The position numbers and the translations under genes are program-made. The notes beneath the pieces were generated by a model that was not told the origin of the DNA, did not search any database, and saw nothing but the letters and a program-made list of their open reading frames with translations. Positions 1 through 9,149 of a DNA stretch of 64,000 nucleotides are shown piece by piece. Origin of the DNA: Akkermansia massiliensis (GTDB lineage Bacteria > Verrucomicrobiota > Verrucomicrobiia > Verrucomicrobiales > Akkermansiaceae); contig NZ_CP072036.1 of assembly GCF_018847375.1 (NCBI RefSeq), forward strand, positions 2,418,001-2,482,000. The letters run 5' to 3'. Every line of letters starts with the position of its first letter. Position 1 is the first letter of the stretch.

Positions 1-172
1 CCCTGTTTTCTCCGAAAATGCGCTGGCCCGCATCGTAGCACGCCTTCACGTCATCCGCAGGAAAGGTTTTGCTGACGGCGACGAGGCGGGCGGACCCAGC
101 CGGACGCCCGGCACGGAGTTCCGCGGAGCGGATGCGGGAGAGAATGTGTTCCAGATTCTGTTGGATGCTCAT
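1..172 (-). CDS. yggS: YggS/PLPBP-family pyridoxal-phosphate-binding protein, N-terminal fragment
   Basis: The reverse strand reads ATG at 172 and stays open to the window edge, giving about 57 residues that start MSIQQNLEHILSRIRSAE. The segment contains ARLVAVSKTFP, the strand that carries the cofactor-binding lysine (VSK) in the YggS/PROSC/PLPBP family, followed by FGENR. This family is a small alanine-racemase-fold protein that handles pyridoxal 5'-phosphate and affects amino-acid and B6 homeostasis; it has no confirmed enzymatic reaction. The gene begins 10 bases after the stop of the YqgE-like gene, so the two are probably co-transcribed. The rest lies outside the window. Confidence 0.85.
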   Translation of the reverse strand, partial: MSIQQNLEHILSRIRSAELRAGRPAGSARLVAVSKTFPADDVKACYDAGQRIFGENR

Positions 173-182
173 GATGGATGGT

Positions 183-746
183 TCAATTCAGGGAAGGCTG
201 TGCGGGCGCGTGGCTCATGATGTGGTGCAGGGGGGAGAGGCGCCGCATGGCCATGGCCCATACCTTGGAGGAGTCCGGCTCCAGGCAGATGTCCGGCACG
301 GTGGGGGAGACGTACCAGGCGCGGTCGTTCAGCTCCCGGCGCAACTGGGAGGGCGTCCAGGCGCTGTGGCCCACGTAGGCGCGCAGGATGGCGTGGGGAT
401 CCTCAATGTATTCCAGGGCCTGTTCCTCCTGTAGATGGAACTGGACGCGCAATTTGTCCTCCGTACGGACGAAGGCGGCGAAAATGAGCTGGTTGCGCTC
501 CACGGGGCCTCCCTTGAAGATGGGAACGGGGTAAAGGGATTCCGGAATGTCCGTATGGCGCGCCACTTCTCCCACGTTCATGCCGGCCGGATGGTTCAGG
601 ATGTGGCCTATGACGAATTCCTCCTCCACCCGGCTCAGAAAAATCACGGAGTGGTAAAAGCCGCCGCCGTCCAGATAGGGGGCGGAAACCAGAAGGTGGC
701 CCGCCAGGTTTTCATTGCTGATATCTTCATGTTCCATCATGGCCAT
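183..746 (-). CDS. YqgE/AlgH family protein (UPF0301)
   Basis: This 187-residue protein matches the compact UPF0301 (DUF179) family in length and pattern. It opens with NLAGHLLVSAPYLDGGGFYHSVIFL, the characteristic start in which a mature protein is released to the surface of a small alpha/beta fold, followed by GHILNHPAGMNVGEV. The C-terminal half has HAILRAYVGHSAWTPSQLRREL, the family's conserved GYAGW-like segment, here YVGHSAW. The biochemical role of the family is not settled; AlgH was named from alginate regulation in Pseudomonas. It sits upstream of the YggS-like gene with a 10-base gap, suggesting one leftward transcript. Confidence 0.85.
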   Translation of the reverse strand: MAMMEHEDISNENLAGHLLVSAPYLDGGGFYHSVIFLSRVEEEFVIGHILNHPAGMNVGEVARHTDIPESLYPVPIFKGGPVERNQLIFAAFVRTEDKLRVQFHLQEEQALEYIEDPHAILRAYVGHSAWTPSQLRRELNDRAWYVSPTVPDICLEPDSSKVWAMAMRRLSPLHHIMSHAPAQPSLN

Positions 747-852
747 AAGTCTACGTTAACAAATGTGACGGACGCAGGCAACCATGCGTTCAAACAGCCA
801 TGTCAGGAGGCGGAGGAACGGGAATGCCGGAAGAATGGCGGGGAAGGTCGGT

Positions 853-1710
853 TCAGCCGAGGGTGTAACGGGTCCCCCTGGCGGAACGGGCGGCGGCTTT
901 GGAGCTCTTCACTGTCTTGCGGACTGCCGTCCGCTTGTGGGGAGAGGCTTTCTTCCCGGCGGCCGCGGTCTGCTTGCGGGAAAGGGCTACGGCGGGAGGA
1001 CGGGATGCCCGGCGGCGGTGGGAAATGATGGAAGCCGTGTTGGCATTCTCCATGAGAGACGGTGCGGAAGCCATGACCAGCAGGGAGGAATCCTGCGTTT
1101 TTTCCGCCTGGGCCAGAGCTTTCAGGGAAGCGTCTATGGAGCAGCGTTCGATCACGACGGGATCCCCGGTCCGGAGCAGGTTGAAGGCTTCGTACACGTC
1201 ATTGCTTTTCATTCGCACGCAGCCGTAGGAAGCGGGCGTGCCGATGGTGCGTTCTTCCGCCGTTCCGTGGATGTAAATCAGGCGGGAGTGGGCATTCCGG
1301 TTGCGGCCTTCCAGCCCTTCCAGCCACATGATGCGGGTGACGATGGGGTCGCGGCCCGGAGAATTGGGGGCCACGCATTCCCCGGTGGGCTTGCGGCTTT
1401 TAAACACCATGCCCTTGGGCTGTCCGGTGCCGATCTTGGAGGCGATGCGGTGGGCGCCCAGCGGAGTGCGGCAGCTCCCCTTCCTGTCGCCCAGACCGAA
1501 TTTGGAAGTGCTGATGGGGTAGGTTTTTACGACGTGTCCGTTGCGCATGACGGCCATTTTCTGGTCCCTGACGCTAACGACGGCGCCATCCTTGACGATG
1601 GCGGTGGGCTGGTAGTCCGGACGGGAGCAGGATACCAAGGCGCCGAACACCGCGAAGGCGGCGCCGGCGAGTTGAATCAGGCGTACTGCTTGCGAGAGAG
1701 GCGCAGGCAT
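853..1710 (-). CDS. L,D-transpeptidase (YkuD domain), probable lipoprotein
   Basis: The 285-residue product starts with a signal segment ending in LVSCS, a plausible lipobox at Cys28, so it is probably lipid-anchored in the periplasm. The YkuD domain follows (about residues 45-170): the catalytic region reads HGTAEERTIGTPASYGCVRM, with the conserved His near 149 and nucleophilic Cys near 164, in the usual HGT...S.GC.R pattern. L,D-transpeptidases make 3-3 peptidoglycan cross-links or attach proteins to the wall. The last 100 residues are rich in Lys, Arg, Ser and Ala and look disordered, possibly binding wall or nucleic acid. It begins 10 bases after the glycosyltransferase gene, so the two envelope genes are likely one operon. 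Confidence 0.88.
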   Translation of the reverse strand: MPAPLSQAVRLIQLAGAAFAVFGALVSCSRPDYQPTAIVKDGAVVSVRDQKMAVMRNGHVVKTYPISTSKFGLGDRKGSCRTPLGAHRIASKIGTGQPKGMVFKSRKPTGECVAPNSPGRDPIVTRIMWLEGLEGRNRNAHSRLIYIHGTAEERTIGTPASYGCVRMKSNDVYEAFNLLRTGDPVVIERCSIDASLKALAQAEKTQDSSLLVMASAPSLMENANTASIISHRRRASRPPAVALSRKQTAAAGKKASPHKRTAVRKTVKSSKAAARSARGTRYTLG

Positions 1711-1720
1711 GGGAAAGGTG

Positions 1721-3238
1721 TCAGTTCTTGGCTTTGGCAGTTTGCTTGGCGGGCAGCAGGTTGGAGATCATGCGGCCCAGGGAGCAGAACCCCGTGTAGT
1801 AGAATCCCAGGAAGGGAATCATCAGGATGGGGGAAAGGTAATGGCCCTGGCGGATCATGATGATGATCAGGTTCAGGAAGAAGGTGCCGCAGGCGATTTC
1901 CAGGACGGGGATGACGACGGACTTGATGGCCCTGTACCCGTTGCGCTTGAGCTGGGAGACATGCTGCCTGTTTTCCTTCTGGTCCACCCCGTACTTGGGC
2001 GTGCGGACGAAGGCGGACTGATGGCCGAAGATGGCTTCCAGAACGGCCTTGGCGTTGTTGACCGCCATGCCCACGCTCAGCGTGAGGAGAAGCGGCAGGT
2101 AGGGCAGCTCCTTCCACCAGGATTTGGGGCGCACCACGATCTGGGCGCTCATGTAGAAGATGCAGACGGCCACGCTGGTCATGAAGAACAGGGCCACGTT
2201 CACGAACCACATGAAGACCGTTTCATTTTCCGGAATGCGCTGGGTGCAGATGGGGTACACCAGGAAGCAGAGCAGGGCCAGGAGCAGGTAGGAATAATTG
2301 CAGGTAAGGTGCGTGGTGGCCTCCACCTTGGCCTTGAGGGGAGCCTTGGAGCGCCAGATGTCCAGCAGGATTTTCTGGCAGACCTGGATGGAGCCCTTGG
2401 TCCAGCGGTGCTGCTGGGACTTGAACCCGTCCATGTCCACGGGGAGTTCCGCCGGGGTGACGACATCGTTCAGGTAAATGAAGCGCCAGCCCTTGAGCTG
2501 GACGCGGTAGGAAAGGTCCATGTCTTCCGTCAGGGTGTCATGGGACCAGCCGCCCGCATCCCCGATCACGCACTTGCGCCACATGCCGGCGGTGCCGTTG
2601 AAGGTGAAGAAACGCCCGGAGCGGTTGCGCGCCGTCTGCTCCATGGCGAAGTGGCCGTCCAGGTACATGCCCTGCACGCGGGTGAGAAGGTTGTATTCCC
2701 GGTTGATGTGGCCCCAGCGGGTCTGGACGAGGCCCACGCCTTCATCCGTGAAGAAATGGATGGTTTTTTGCAGAAGGTCCGGTTCCGGAACGAAATCGGC
2801 GTCCAGAATCAGCAGGAATTCGCCCTTGGCCACCTTGGTGGCCGCTTCCAGCGCGCCGGCCTTGAAGCCCGTGCGGTCCGTGCGGTGGATGCAGACGGCG
2901 TCAAAGCCGCGGGCCTTCAGTTCCTCCACCTTGCGGTAGCACTGTTCCGTGGTGTCGTCTGTGGAATCGTCCAGAATCTGGATTTCCAGCTTGTCCTGAG
3001 GATAATCCAGAGCGGCTACGGATTCCAGAAGGCGGTCCACGACGAACTTCTCATTGAACATGGGGAGCTGGACCGTAACGACGGGCAGTTCCTGGAAGCG
3101 GGACTTGGGCTGGGGCTTGTTGTTGCGGTTCTTCCAGTACAGGTAAACGATGCTCAGGCGGTGAAAGCCGTATCCGGCCAGGCCGACGAGAACCAGAAGA
3201 TAGCACAGGAGCCAGATAAAATTGTAATTTAAAGACAT
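1721..3238 (-). CDS. membrane glycosyltransferase family 2 (processive, cellulose-synthase/mannan-synthase-like)
   Basis: The 505-residue protein has one N-terminal membrane helix, a cytoplasmic GT2 domain and several C-terminal helices. Processive GT2 motifs are all visible: LDDSTDDTT (about residue 91), LDADF (about 146, the metal-binding DxD), LTEDMDLSYR (TED catalytic base, about 239) and QQHRWTKG (QxxRW acceptor-end motif, about 277). This set defines enzymes that elongate beta-linked polysaccharides from nucleotide sugars while moving the chain across the membrane; the sugar cannot be read from sequence. A good sigma-70-like promoter lies upstream at 3307-3335. The downstream L,D-transpeptidase suggests a role in the cell envelope. 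Confidence 0.88.
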   Translation of the reverse strand: MSLNYNFIWLLCYLLVLVGLAGYGFHRLSIVYLYWKNRNNKPQPKSRFQELPVVTVQLPMFNEKFVVDRLLESVAALDYPQDKLEIQILDDSTDDTTEQCYRKVEELKARGFDAVCIHRTDRTGFKAGALEAATKVAKGEFLLILDADFVPEPDLLQKTIHFFTDEGVGLVQTRWGHINREYNLLTRVQGMYLDGHFAMEQTARNRSGRFFTFNGTAGMWRKCVIGDAGGWSHDTLTEDMDLSYRVQLKGWRFIYLNDVVTPAELPVDMDGFKSQQHRWTKGSIQVCQKILLDIWRSKAPLKAKVEATTHLTCNYSYLLLALLCFLVYPICTQRIPENETVFMWFVNVALFFMTSVAVCIFYMSAQIVVRPKSWWKELPYLPLLLTLSVGMAVNNAKAVLEAIFGHQSAFVRTPKYGVDQKENRQHVSQLKRNGYRAIKSVVIPVLEIACGTFFLNLIIIMIRQGHYLSPILMIPFLGFYYTGFCSLGRMISNLLPAKQTAKAKN

Positions 3239-3306
3239 GCGGGGCTTGCAAAGGGTGTTTGGTATCTTTTTGCGTCAGGCGCGGGGGATTTCCTTGACGT
3301 GACGCC

Positions 3307-3335
3307 CGTATAAGACACCATAGGGCGAGAGTCAA
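3307..3335 (-). promoter_or_regulatory. candidate sigma-70 promoter for the GT2/L,D-transpeptidase operon
   Basis: On the reverse strand TTGACT (3335-3330) is followed after exactly 17 bases by TATACG (3312-3307). Start of transcription would fall near 3300, about 60 bases before the GT2 start codon. Matches are 5 of 6 and 4 of 6 to the consensus. Confidence 0.5.
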
Positions 3336-3373
3336 GACATATTCCGTTTTGCTTAACCTTTTTGAGTGTTGTT

Positions 3374-4274
3374 ATGAAGAGATTGTATGTGCTGGCAGCG
3401 GCTGTATCCGTCACGGGGGGAATGGCGTTTGCCGCCGCGAAGGAAAACGCCCCGGAGAAGGAGGAAGCCGTGCTGGATGTGCAGACGCCGCCGCCCGGCA
3501 AGCAGGACAGGCAGGGCCAGCCGGCCATTCCGGAACGCCTGCTGGACGACTCCCACATGAATGAGGAGCTGGGCATCAACGAATTTACCGCGCCGTCCAT
3601 CCGCAAGATTTTTGAAGACCTGGAAGGGCTGCCGGAAATTCCGGAGAACGTGGCGCTGCGCGCGCGTCCCGAACGCCCCCCCCATGGACCGCTGCTCCCT
3701 GGCTCTCCAGCTTGGCGGCATGATGGCGGACGGCTTTGTGATCGTGCAGTGCGGCAAGATGAACGAAGTGAAGCCCATTGCGCTGGACCTCTCCAGCTAT
3801 GCGAAGGCCATCGGAGCCGGGGAACGGGTGAACCGCCATGCCGCCAGCCTGCTGAAAAATGCGGAAGACGGGGATTTGAGCAGTTTCAAGAATAATCTGG
3901 CCCTGATTCAGTCCGACGTGGAACAGGAGCTTGCCTCCCTGCGGGATTCCGACATGGCGAACCTGATTGGCCTGGGAGGATGGATACGCGCCCTGGATGC
4001 CGCTACCGCGGCGCTGGATAACAAGTTTGCGGAGGACAAGGCGAAGGTCATCTTCCAGCCGGACGTGCCGGAATACTTCCATTACATCCTGGACGGGGTG
4101 GAGCCGGAAATGAAGGAACGCCGGGACATTGCAAAAATCATGAACCTTCTGACGACCTTGCAGGAGCAGATGACGCTGGCTCCGGACGCCAAGCCCACCA
4201 AGGCGGGCGTGGAAGCCATCCGCAAGACGACGCTGGAGCTGATGAAGGCGGCCCTGGCTCCTGTGGAATCATAA
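3374..4274 (+). pseudogene. secreted protein gene of unknown function, split by a one-base frameshift in a C8 run
   Basis: Reading from ATG 3374 gives a signal peptide (MKRLYVLAAAVSVTGGMAFA) and a sensible sequence up to RPERPP, then nonsense. The frame that continues sensibly from about 3684 (MDRCSLALQLGGMMADGFV) runs to the stop at 4274. The two join perfectly if the run of eight C at 3676-3683 is read as seven, giving an intact protein of about 300 residues that is mostly helical after the leader. No known domain is recognised. The break could be a sequencing error, a real mutation, or a slippery run that varies in the population. The ApaG-like gene follows 18 bases after the stop, so it may be co-transcribed. 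Confidence 0.7.
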
Positions 4275-4292
4275 TTCCTCCCCGGCTCCCGT

Positions 4293-4670
4293 ATGGTTCT
4301 CCCCCTCCTGACCACCCTGGAAGTGCGGCTCACGCCGCGCAGCCTGTATTCACGGGATGAAAAGCTGGAGCGGATGGTCCGTGACGACGGGCGCATTCCC
4401 GTGCCCTACAATGTGAGCATCCGCAATACGGGGGAAGGCGCCGTGCGCATCATCGGTAAAAAGTGGACCGTCCGTTCCCATGAAGACGGCACGCAGGTGA
4501 TTGAAGGGGATGAACTGTTCGGTTCCCGTCCCCTGTTGTGCCAGGGGCAGATATTTGCGTTCAACGGCCTCCAGATGCTGCGCCTTCCTGCGCGCATCCA
4601 GTTAACTCTTCTTGTGCGTGACGAGGCCGGGATTCTTTATCATACGGACCCTGTCAGCCTTAAATGGTGA
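4293..4670 (+). CDS. ApaG-domain protein
   Basis: The 125-residue product is close to the usual ApaG length. It shows the beta-sandwich pattern of the family: YNVSIRNTGEGAVRIIGKKW, then a strand with VIEGDELFGSRPLLCQGQ, which corresponds to the conserved G-x-V-G-x-x-P-x-L-x-P-G turn, and a final F-rich strand. ApaG proteins are small fibronectin-III-like folds; the name comes from cobalt/magnesium phenotypes and the molecular role is unclear. It lies directly after the frameshifted secreted-protein gene and before a strong terminator. Confidence 0.65.
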   Translation: MVLPLLTTLEVRLTPRSLYSRDEKLERMVRDDGRIPVPYNVSIRNTGEGAVRIIGKKWTVRSHEDGTQVIEGDELFGSRPLLCQGQIFAFNGLQMLRLPARIQLTLLVRDEAGILYHTDPVSLKW

Positions 4671-4673
4671 AAT

Positions 4674-4707
4674 AAAAAAGCCCTGCATGAAATTGCAGGG
4701 CTTTTTT
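4674..4707. terminator. intrinsic terminator
   Basis: AAAAAAGCCCTGCA (4674-4687) pairs perfectly with TGCAGGGCTTTTTT (4694-4707). The A and T tracts make it usable from both sides: it ends the ApaG-like transcript and could also end the leftward SNF2 transcript. Confidence 0.85.
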
Positions 4708-4817
4708 ATAGCGATTAATGATGAGAGATCAGAGAGTAGGGAAAGAATGAGCGGACCAATGTCCGGAAGTTGAAATAATTAATCTCTATTCACTACTCTC
4801 TACTCACCGCCATCGGC

Positions 4818-7800
4818 TTAGCCTTCTTCGTCATCCCCGTGGTTGAGGATGAAGTTCAGGTCGTCAATGCCCAGGCTGGAGGTGAAGCCCTCGTCACCCA
4901 GCACGTTGGCGACGAGCTGGTTCTTCTGATGCTGGAGGATGCGGATTTTTTCTTCCACGGAGTCCTTCGTCAGCAGGCGGTAGGCAATCACCTTGTTCTT
5001 CTGGCCGATGCGGTGCGTACGGTCAATAGCCTGGCTTTCCACGGCCGGGTTCCACCACGGGTCATACAGGACCACGTAGGAGGCGGAAGTAAGGTTGAGG
5101 CCGGCGCCCCCCGCTTTCAGGGAGAGCAGGAAGACGGACGGGTCCTTGGTAGTCTGGAATTTTTCAATTTCCCCGCGGCGGTCCTTGGTCTGGCCGGTAA
5201 GGTAGTTAAGCGGCCTGTTTTCCGCTTCCAGCCGGTTCTTGATAATTTCCAGCATGGAGACGAACTGGGAGAAGACGAGCACCTTGTGCCCTTCCTCCCG
5301 GAGCTGGTCCAGCAGGTAGAACAGGGCGGTCATCTTGGCGCTGTCTTCCTTGGCGTACTTGGGGTCCACCAGGCCGGGGTGGCAGCAGATCTGGCGCAGG
5401 CGCATGAGGCCCTGCAGGATGGCGAAGCTGTTTTTCTTGACGGATTCGTCTGAATCCAGGCCGAGCAGGGCCTGCTGGATGCGGCGGAGTTCCGCCTTGT
5501 ACAGCTGGCTCTGGATGCCTTCCATCTTGGCGTACACTTCTTCTTCCGTCCTGGGGGGCAGGTCCTTCGCCACCTGTGATTTGGTGCGGCGCAGCAGGAA
5601 GGGTTTCAGGCGCGCGGCCAGGCGGTTCTGGCTCTGCGGGTCCTTGCGCTTGTCAAAGCGCTTCTTGAAGTAGGAACGGGAACCGAGAACGCCGGGCATG
5701 GAGAAGGCCATGAGGGACCACATGTCCAGCAGGCGGTTTTCAATGGGCGTGCCGGAAAGGACCAGGCGGTTGTAGGAGACGATTTCACGGGCGGCCTTGG
5801 CCGCCTTGGAGTCCGGGTTCTTGATCTGCTGGCCTTCGTCCAGGATGACCGTGAGCCACTTGATCTGGTTCAGGGTTTCTCCGCAGACGCGGAGCTGGGC
5901 GTAGTTGACCACGACCATATCGTAATTCTTCCGGATGTCGTCCAGATTGGCCTGATCCTTGCTGCGGATGACGAGTACGCGCACGCCGGGAGCGAATTTC
6001 TCCGTTTCCCCGGCCCAGACATCCAGCACGGACTTGGGGCAGACGATGAGTACCGGAGGAACGGCGATTTTCTTCTTGGATTTGTTTTTGCGCGCGAATT
6101 CCTCACGCAGCCAGAGCACGTAAGTGATGGATTGGATGGTTTTGCCCAAACCCATGTCGTCCGCCAGAATGCCGCCGAAGCCGTTCGTGGCCAGATAGGC
6201 CAGGAAGTGGAAGCCGTCCACCTGGTACGGGCGCAGGGTGGCCTGGAGCTGGGAGGGGACGTCCGGCTTGACATCGATCTTGATTTCCGCGGTGCGGTCC
6301 TTGATGCGTTTCCAGGCCTTCGGGTCGAACACTTCCGCGGCCTTCGGGTCCGCCAGCTGCATGGCGTGCATGCGGTGGGTTTCCCCGGAGAGGTCGAAGG
6401 GGTCCAGGCCCAGGCGGGTGACGGCGTCGCGCTGGTCGTTGTCCAGCTTGATTTCCAGGCGCATCCAGCCTCCGTCGTCCATACGGACGTAGCCGCCTCT
6501 GGCGGCGACCAGGGCGCGGATTTGTTCCTTGGAAAGCTGGACGCCTTCCACGTCAATGACGATGCGGAGATCAAACCAGTCAATCTCCTGGTTAACTACT
6601 TCAAACCGCACGGCGGCGGCCACCGGGTCCGCCAGCAGCGTCTTGAGCTTGTCATCCATGTTGACGGTCAGCTCTTCCGGGAGCTGCTTGGCCCACTCCG
6701 CAAATTTTTCAGGGAACTGCCGGGTAACGCGGGCCTTGAAAGCGCCCACCTGGGGATCATAGGAGAAGCCCATTTCTTCCAGCAGGCCGGGAATGGGATA
6801 GAGGTGCTCCCGGATGAAGCGCAGCAGGGCCTTGTTTTTCATGGGCTCCTGGTGAGCGACGTCCCAGCCGTCCTTGCCGAGTTTTTCCGTGCGGTAGCCG
6901 GAAGCGTCCCTGGCGCTTACTTCACAGAGCACGTGCTCCGTTTCCGCGGAGGTGAGGCCGCGGACAATCTTCATGTCAAAGGTGCCGCGGAGGTCAATGT
7001 CCACCACGCGGTCCTCCATGCTGGGGGGAAGGGAAGCGCCGATCTTGCGCAGGAATTCCACCCCTTCAAGGCTGTCGATGACCTGCTTGGGAATGGAATA
7101 GCGGGGTTCCACTTCCGTGCTCTCCAGCCAGCGGGGGGGGCCCGGGAACACGGTTTCGTCAGACTGGTACAGCTCCTGCTGGCCGGGAAGCTGGCGGACG
7201 GAGTGGGAGACGTTGATGCCGGTGGACGTGGCGAGCTGGAGGGCGTAGCAGTCCGGCTCAATGGGGTCGTCCTGGCAAATCCACTTGAGCGGTTCGTCCA
7301 CCACCTTGAAATAATTTTCATCCAGGTTCACCAGGTAGCCTTTCAGGGCGGGCTGGTGGAAAAGCTTGTTCATCAGGGCGCACGCGGCTTCCTGGTCCAG
7401 GTCCAGCGTCAGGGCGTCTTCCGCACGGGCGTAATCGGACAGGGATACAAGGAGGATTTCCGTCTGGGCATCCATGCGCACGGCAGCGCGTTCATGCAGG
7501 TTTTCCAGATGTTCCAAATCCTGCTTTTCCCGGACGGGAATCCAGTCCTGCTTCAGGGAATGGCGGTATTCGAAATGGCCCTCGTTGATGGTGGAAACGA
7601 GCCTCATGAACAGCTCTCCGCGGGGCGGCTGCGGGGGTCGTTCATTCACGGACTGGATGCGGTCATACCAAGTGCCTACTTCACGGGAACGCTCCCATTC
7701 GTGAATCTTGCGCTGAACTTTTTCCAGGTCCGTGATGGATTCCATGAATTCCGGGTAGGGCAGGCGCCTCTTGTTGAAGGCGTAGGCGATGTAATTCCAG

Positions 7801-8333
7801 AATTCAAGGATGTTCGTGGGAGGCACGGGCCACAGTTCCAGCGGGTCATAGCTGACGATTTCCCAGCGGGGATTCAGGCGCACCATGTCATGGTCATGGA
7901 TTTCCTGCTCAATGGCGAAACGGCGGTAGCGCTTCTCCAGCTTGCTGACGTAATCCGCTTCCTTGTCATCCAGTTCGCGGCCCAGCTTCTCTTCCAGAAT
8001 ATCCAGCAGGGGAACGTCGTTAAGTTCGTTCGGGGACTCCGGAAGATCCTGGCCGCGGTACATGCGTTCCAGCATGGCGGCGTACATGGCCGCTCCGGCC
8101 AGATCCTCGTCTTCCGTGGAGCAAGCCCCGAACCACCTGTTGCCCTGGAGGCGGAGGTTCACGCGGTGTACGCCGTGCGCATCTTCCACACGGCCCTGAA
8201 TATACAAATGATTGCCAAAGATTTGCGTAACCGCTCCGTCTTTCTGGAGCTTCTCGCCGCGCAGACGGATTTCTTCCGGAAAGGCATTGAGAAAGTTCAG
8301 GGTAGCCCTATCCGGGTTAAGTGCCATGCTCAT
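4818..8333 (-). CDS. SNF2/Rad54-family DEAD/DEAH helicase
   Basis: The 1171-residue protein has a long N-terminal region (about 600 residues) with no motif I recognise, then a Swi2/Snf2 ATPase. Helicase motifs are clear: GGILADDMGLGKT (Walker A, near residue 725), a DEGQ box (near 831, instead of DEAH or DEAQ), LSGTPIENR, and in the second RecA lobe SLKAGGAGLNLT followed by DPWWNPAVESQAIDRTHRIGQ (near 1090). Bacterial proteins of this type bind DNA or nucleoprotein and move along it using ATP; the RapA type recycles RNA polymerase, but this protein lacks features that would identify it as RapA. Some bacterial SNF2 proteins belong to defence loci, but no partner genes are adjacent here. Confidence 0.9.
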   Translation of the reverse strand: MSMALNPDRATLNFLNAFPEEIRLRGEKLQKDGAVTQIFGNHLYIQGRVEDAHGVHRVNLRLQGNRWFGACSTEDEDLAGAAMYAAMLERMYRGQDLPESPNELNDVPLLDILEEKLGRELDDKEADYVSKLEKRYRRFAIEQEIHDHDMVRLNPRWEIVSYDPLELWPVPPTNILEFWNYIAYAFNKRRLPYPEFMESITDLEKVQRKIHEWERSREVGTWYDRIQSVNERPPQPPRGELFMRLVSTINEGHFEYRHSLKQDWIPVREKQDLEHLENLHERAAVRMDAQTEILLVSLSDYARAEDALTLDLDQEAACALMNKLFHQPALKGYLVNLDENYFKVVDEPLKWICQDDPIEPDCYALQLATSTGINVSHSVRQLPGQQELYQSDETVFPGPPRWLESTEVEPRYSIPKQVIDSLEGVEFLRKIGASLPPSMEDRVVDIDLRGTFDMKIVRGLTSAETEHVLCEVSARDASGYRTEKLGKDGWDVAHQEPMKNKALLRFIREHLYPIPGLLEEMGFSYDPQVGAFKARVTRQFPEKFAEWAKQLPEELTVNMDDKLKTLLADPVAAAVRFEVVNQEIDWFDLRIVIDVEGVQLSKEQIRALVAARGGYVRMDDGGWMRLEIKLDNDQRDAVTRLGLDPFDLSGETHRMHAMQLADPKAAEVFDPKAWKRIKDRTAEIKIDVKPDVPSQLQATLRPYQVDGFHFLAYLATNGFGGILADDMGLGKTIQSITYVLWLREEFARKNKSKKKIAVPPVLIVCPKSVLDVWAGETEKFAPGVRVLVIRSKDQANLDDIRKNYDMVVVNYAQLRVCGETLNQIKWLTVILDEGQQIKNPDSKAAKAAREIVSYNRLVLSGTPIENRLLDMWSLMAFSMPGVLGSRSYFKKRFDKRKDPQSQNRLAARLKPFLLRRTKSQVAKDLPPRTEEEVYAKMEGIQSQLYKAELRRIQQALLGLDSDESVKKNSFAILQGLMRLRQICCHPGLVDPKYAKEDSAKMTALFYLLDQLREEGHKVLVFSQFVSMLEIIKNRLEAENRPLNYLTGQTKDRRGEIEKFQTTKDPSVFLLSLKAGGAGLNLTSASYVVLYDPWWNPAVESQAIDRTHRIGQKNKVIAYRLLTKDSVEEKIRILQHQKNQLVANVLGDEGFTSSLGIDDLNFILNHGDDEEG

Positions 8334-8636
8334 AATATCAGACTGTCATATAAAAATTGGAAACAAGCGTTCCTTGTAAAGGGACGCTACAGGTCTATGC
8401 ACTTTACTATGGCACAAAAGGCGGATTAGAGCAACTATTCTCTGAAAATAATTCCAACGGATGTTTGAAATAATGGTTATCTTATTGAAGGCAATAGCAT
8501 TATATTCTCGGAACGGCGGCTGTTTTTTGAAGAAAAAGAACGTATTTTATTATGTTGGAAAGAACGGATGTCAGCCTTGCGTAATATGTGTTCTTGACAC
8601 GTTCGCTATAAAAGGGTCTTTTATGCCTGAAATTTT
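8334..8636. other. divergent intergenic region between SNF2 helicase and Lrp-type regulator
   Basis: The stretch is more A+T rich than the flanking genes and must hold promoters for both directions. On the forward strand TTGACA occurs at 8594-8599, but the best -10-like sequence (TTTTAT, 8619-8624) is 19 bases further on, so the assignment is weak. A short forward reading frame at 8461-8685 overlaps the regulator start and has no protein-like features. Confidence 0.4.
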
Positions 8637-9122
8637 ATGTCCACTGCATCACTTCTACAGTTACTGGCGACTCAAGCCCGCTTGAGCGATGGCGAATTGG
8701 CCGAACGTCTTGACATGACTGAAGAAGCCGTTCGAGCCCAGCGGGAGCAGTGGGAAAAGGAAGGCGTGATTCTGGGCTACCAGGCGGTGGTAAATGAGGA
8801 ATACGAACACGACAGCAGGGTAGCGGCCTTCATTGAAGTAAAAATGACGCCCGAACGCGATGGCGGCTTTGACCGCCTGGCGATGCGCATCTCCCGTTTT
8901 GACGAAGTCTCCTCCTGCTATCTGGCGAGCGGCGGCTTTGACCTGCTGGTGCTGGTGGAAGGAAAAAGCATGCGTGACATTGCCCGGTTTGTGGCGGAAA
9001 AACTGTCCACGCTGGAAGGGGTGCTGTCCACTTCCACGCACTTCCATCTGAAAACCTACAAGAAAAACGGCTGTGTGTTCGAGGCCCCCGCGCAGAATGA
9101 ACGCCTGGCTGTTGCTCCGTAA
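8637..9122 (+). CDS. Lrp/AsnC-family transcriptional regulator
   Basis: The 161-residue protein has an N-terminal winged helix (residues 1-55: LSDGELAERLDMTEEAVRAQ, then KEGVILGYQAVVN) and a C-terminal alpha/beta RAM effector domain with VAAFIEVKM and the GGFDLLVLVEG strand-turn typical of Lrp-family ligand-binding octamers. These proteins sense amino acids and control metabolism genes. The aminotransferase gene starts 27 bases downstream, so it is the likely target and probably shares the transcript. Confidence 0.9.
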   Translation: MSTASLLQLLATQARLSDGELAERLDMTEEAVRAQREQWEKEGVILGYQAVVNEEYEHDSRVAAFIEVKMTPERDGGFDRLAMRISRFDEVSSCYLASGGFDLLVLVEGKSMRDIARFVAEKLSTLEGVLSTSTHFHLKTYKKNGCVFEAPAQNERLAVAP

Positions 9123-9149
9123 GCCCCTGCCGACACGAAAGAAATCATC

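Noticed and set aside
784..1860. Forward reading frame across the L,D-transpeptidase gene
   Set aside because: Shadow of the real reverse-strand gene; no motif.
6132..8429. Long forward reading frame opposite the SNF2 helicase
   Set aside because: It is the antisense of a gene with clear helicase motifs; its residue use is typical of a high-G+C shadow frame.
8594..8612. TTGACA with TATAAA as a promoter for the Lrp-type gene
   Set aside because: The spacing is only seven bases, too short for sigma-70; a pair with TTTTAT at 19 bases is weak.
8461..8685. Forward reading frame before the Lrp-type gene
   Set aside because: Overlaps the regulator start and looks like A+T-rich intergenic sequence.
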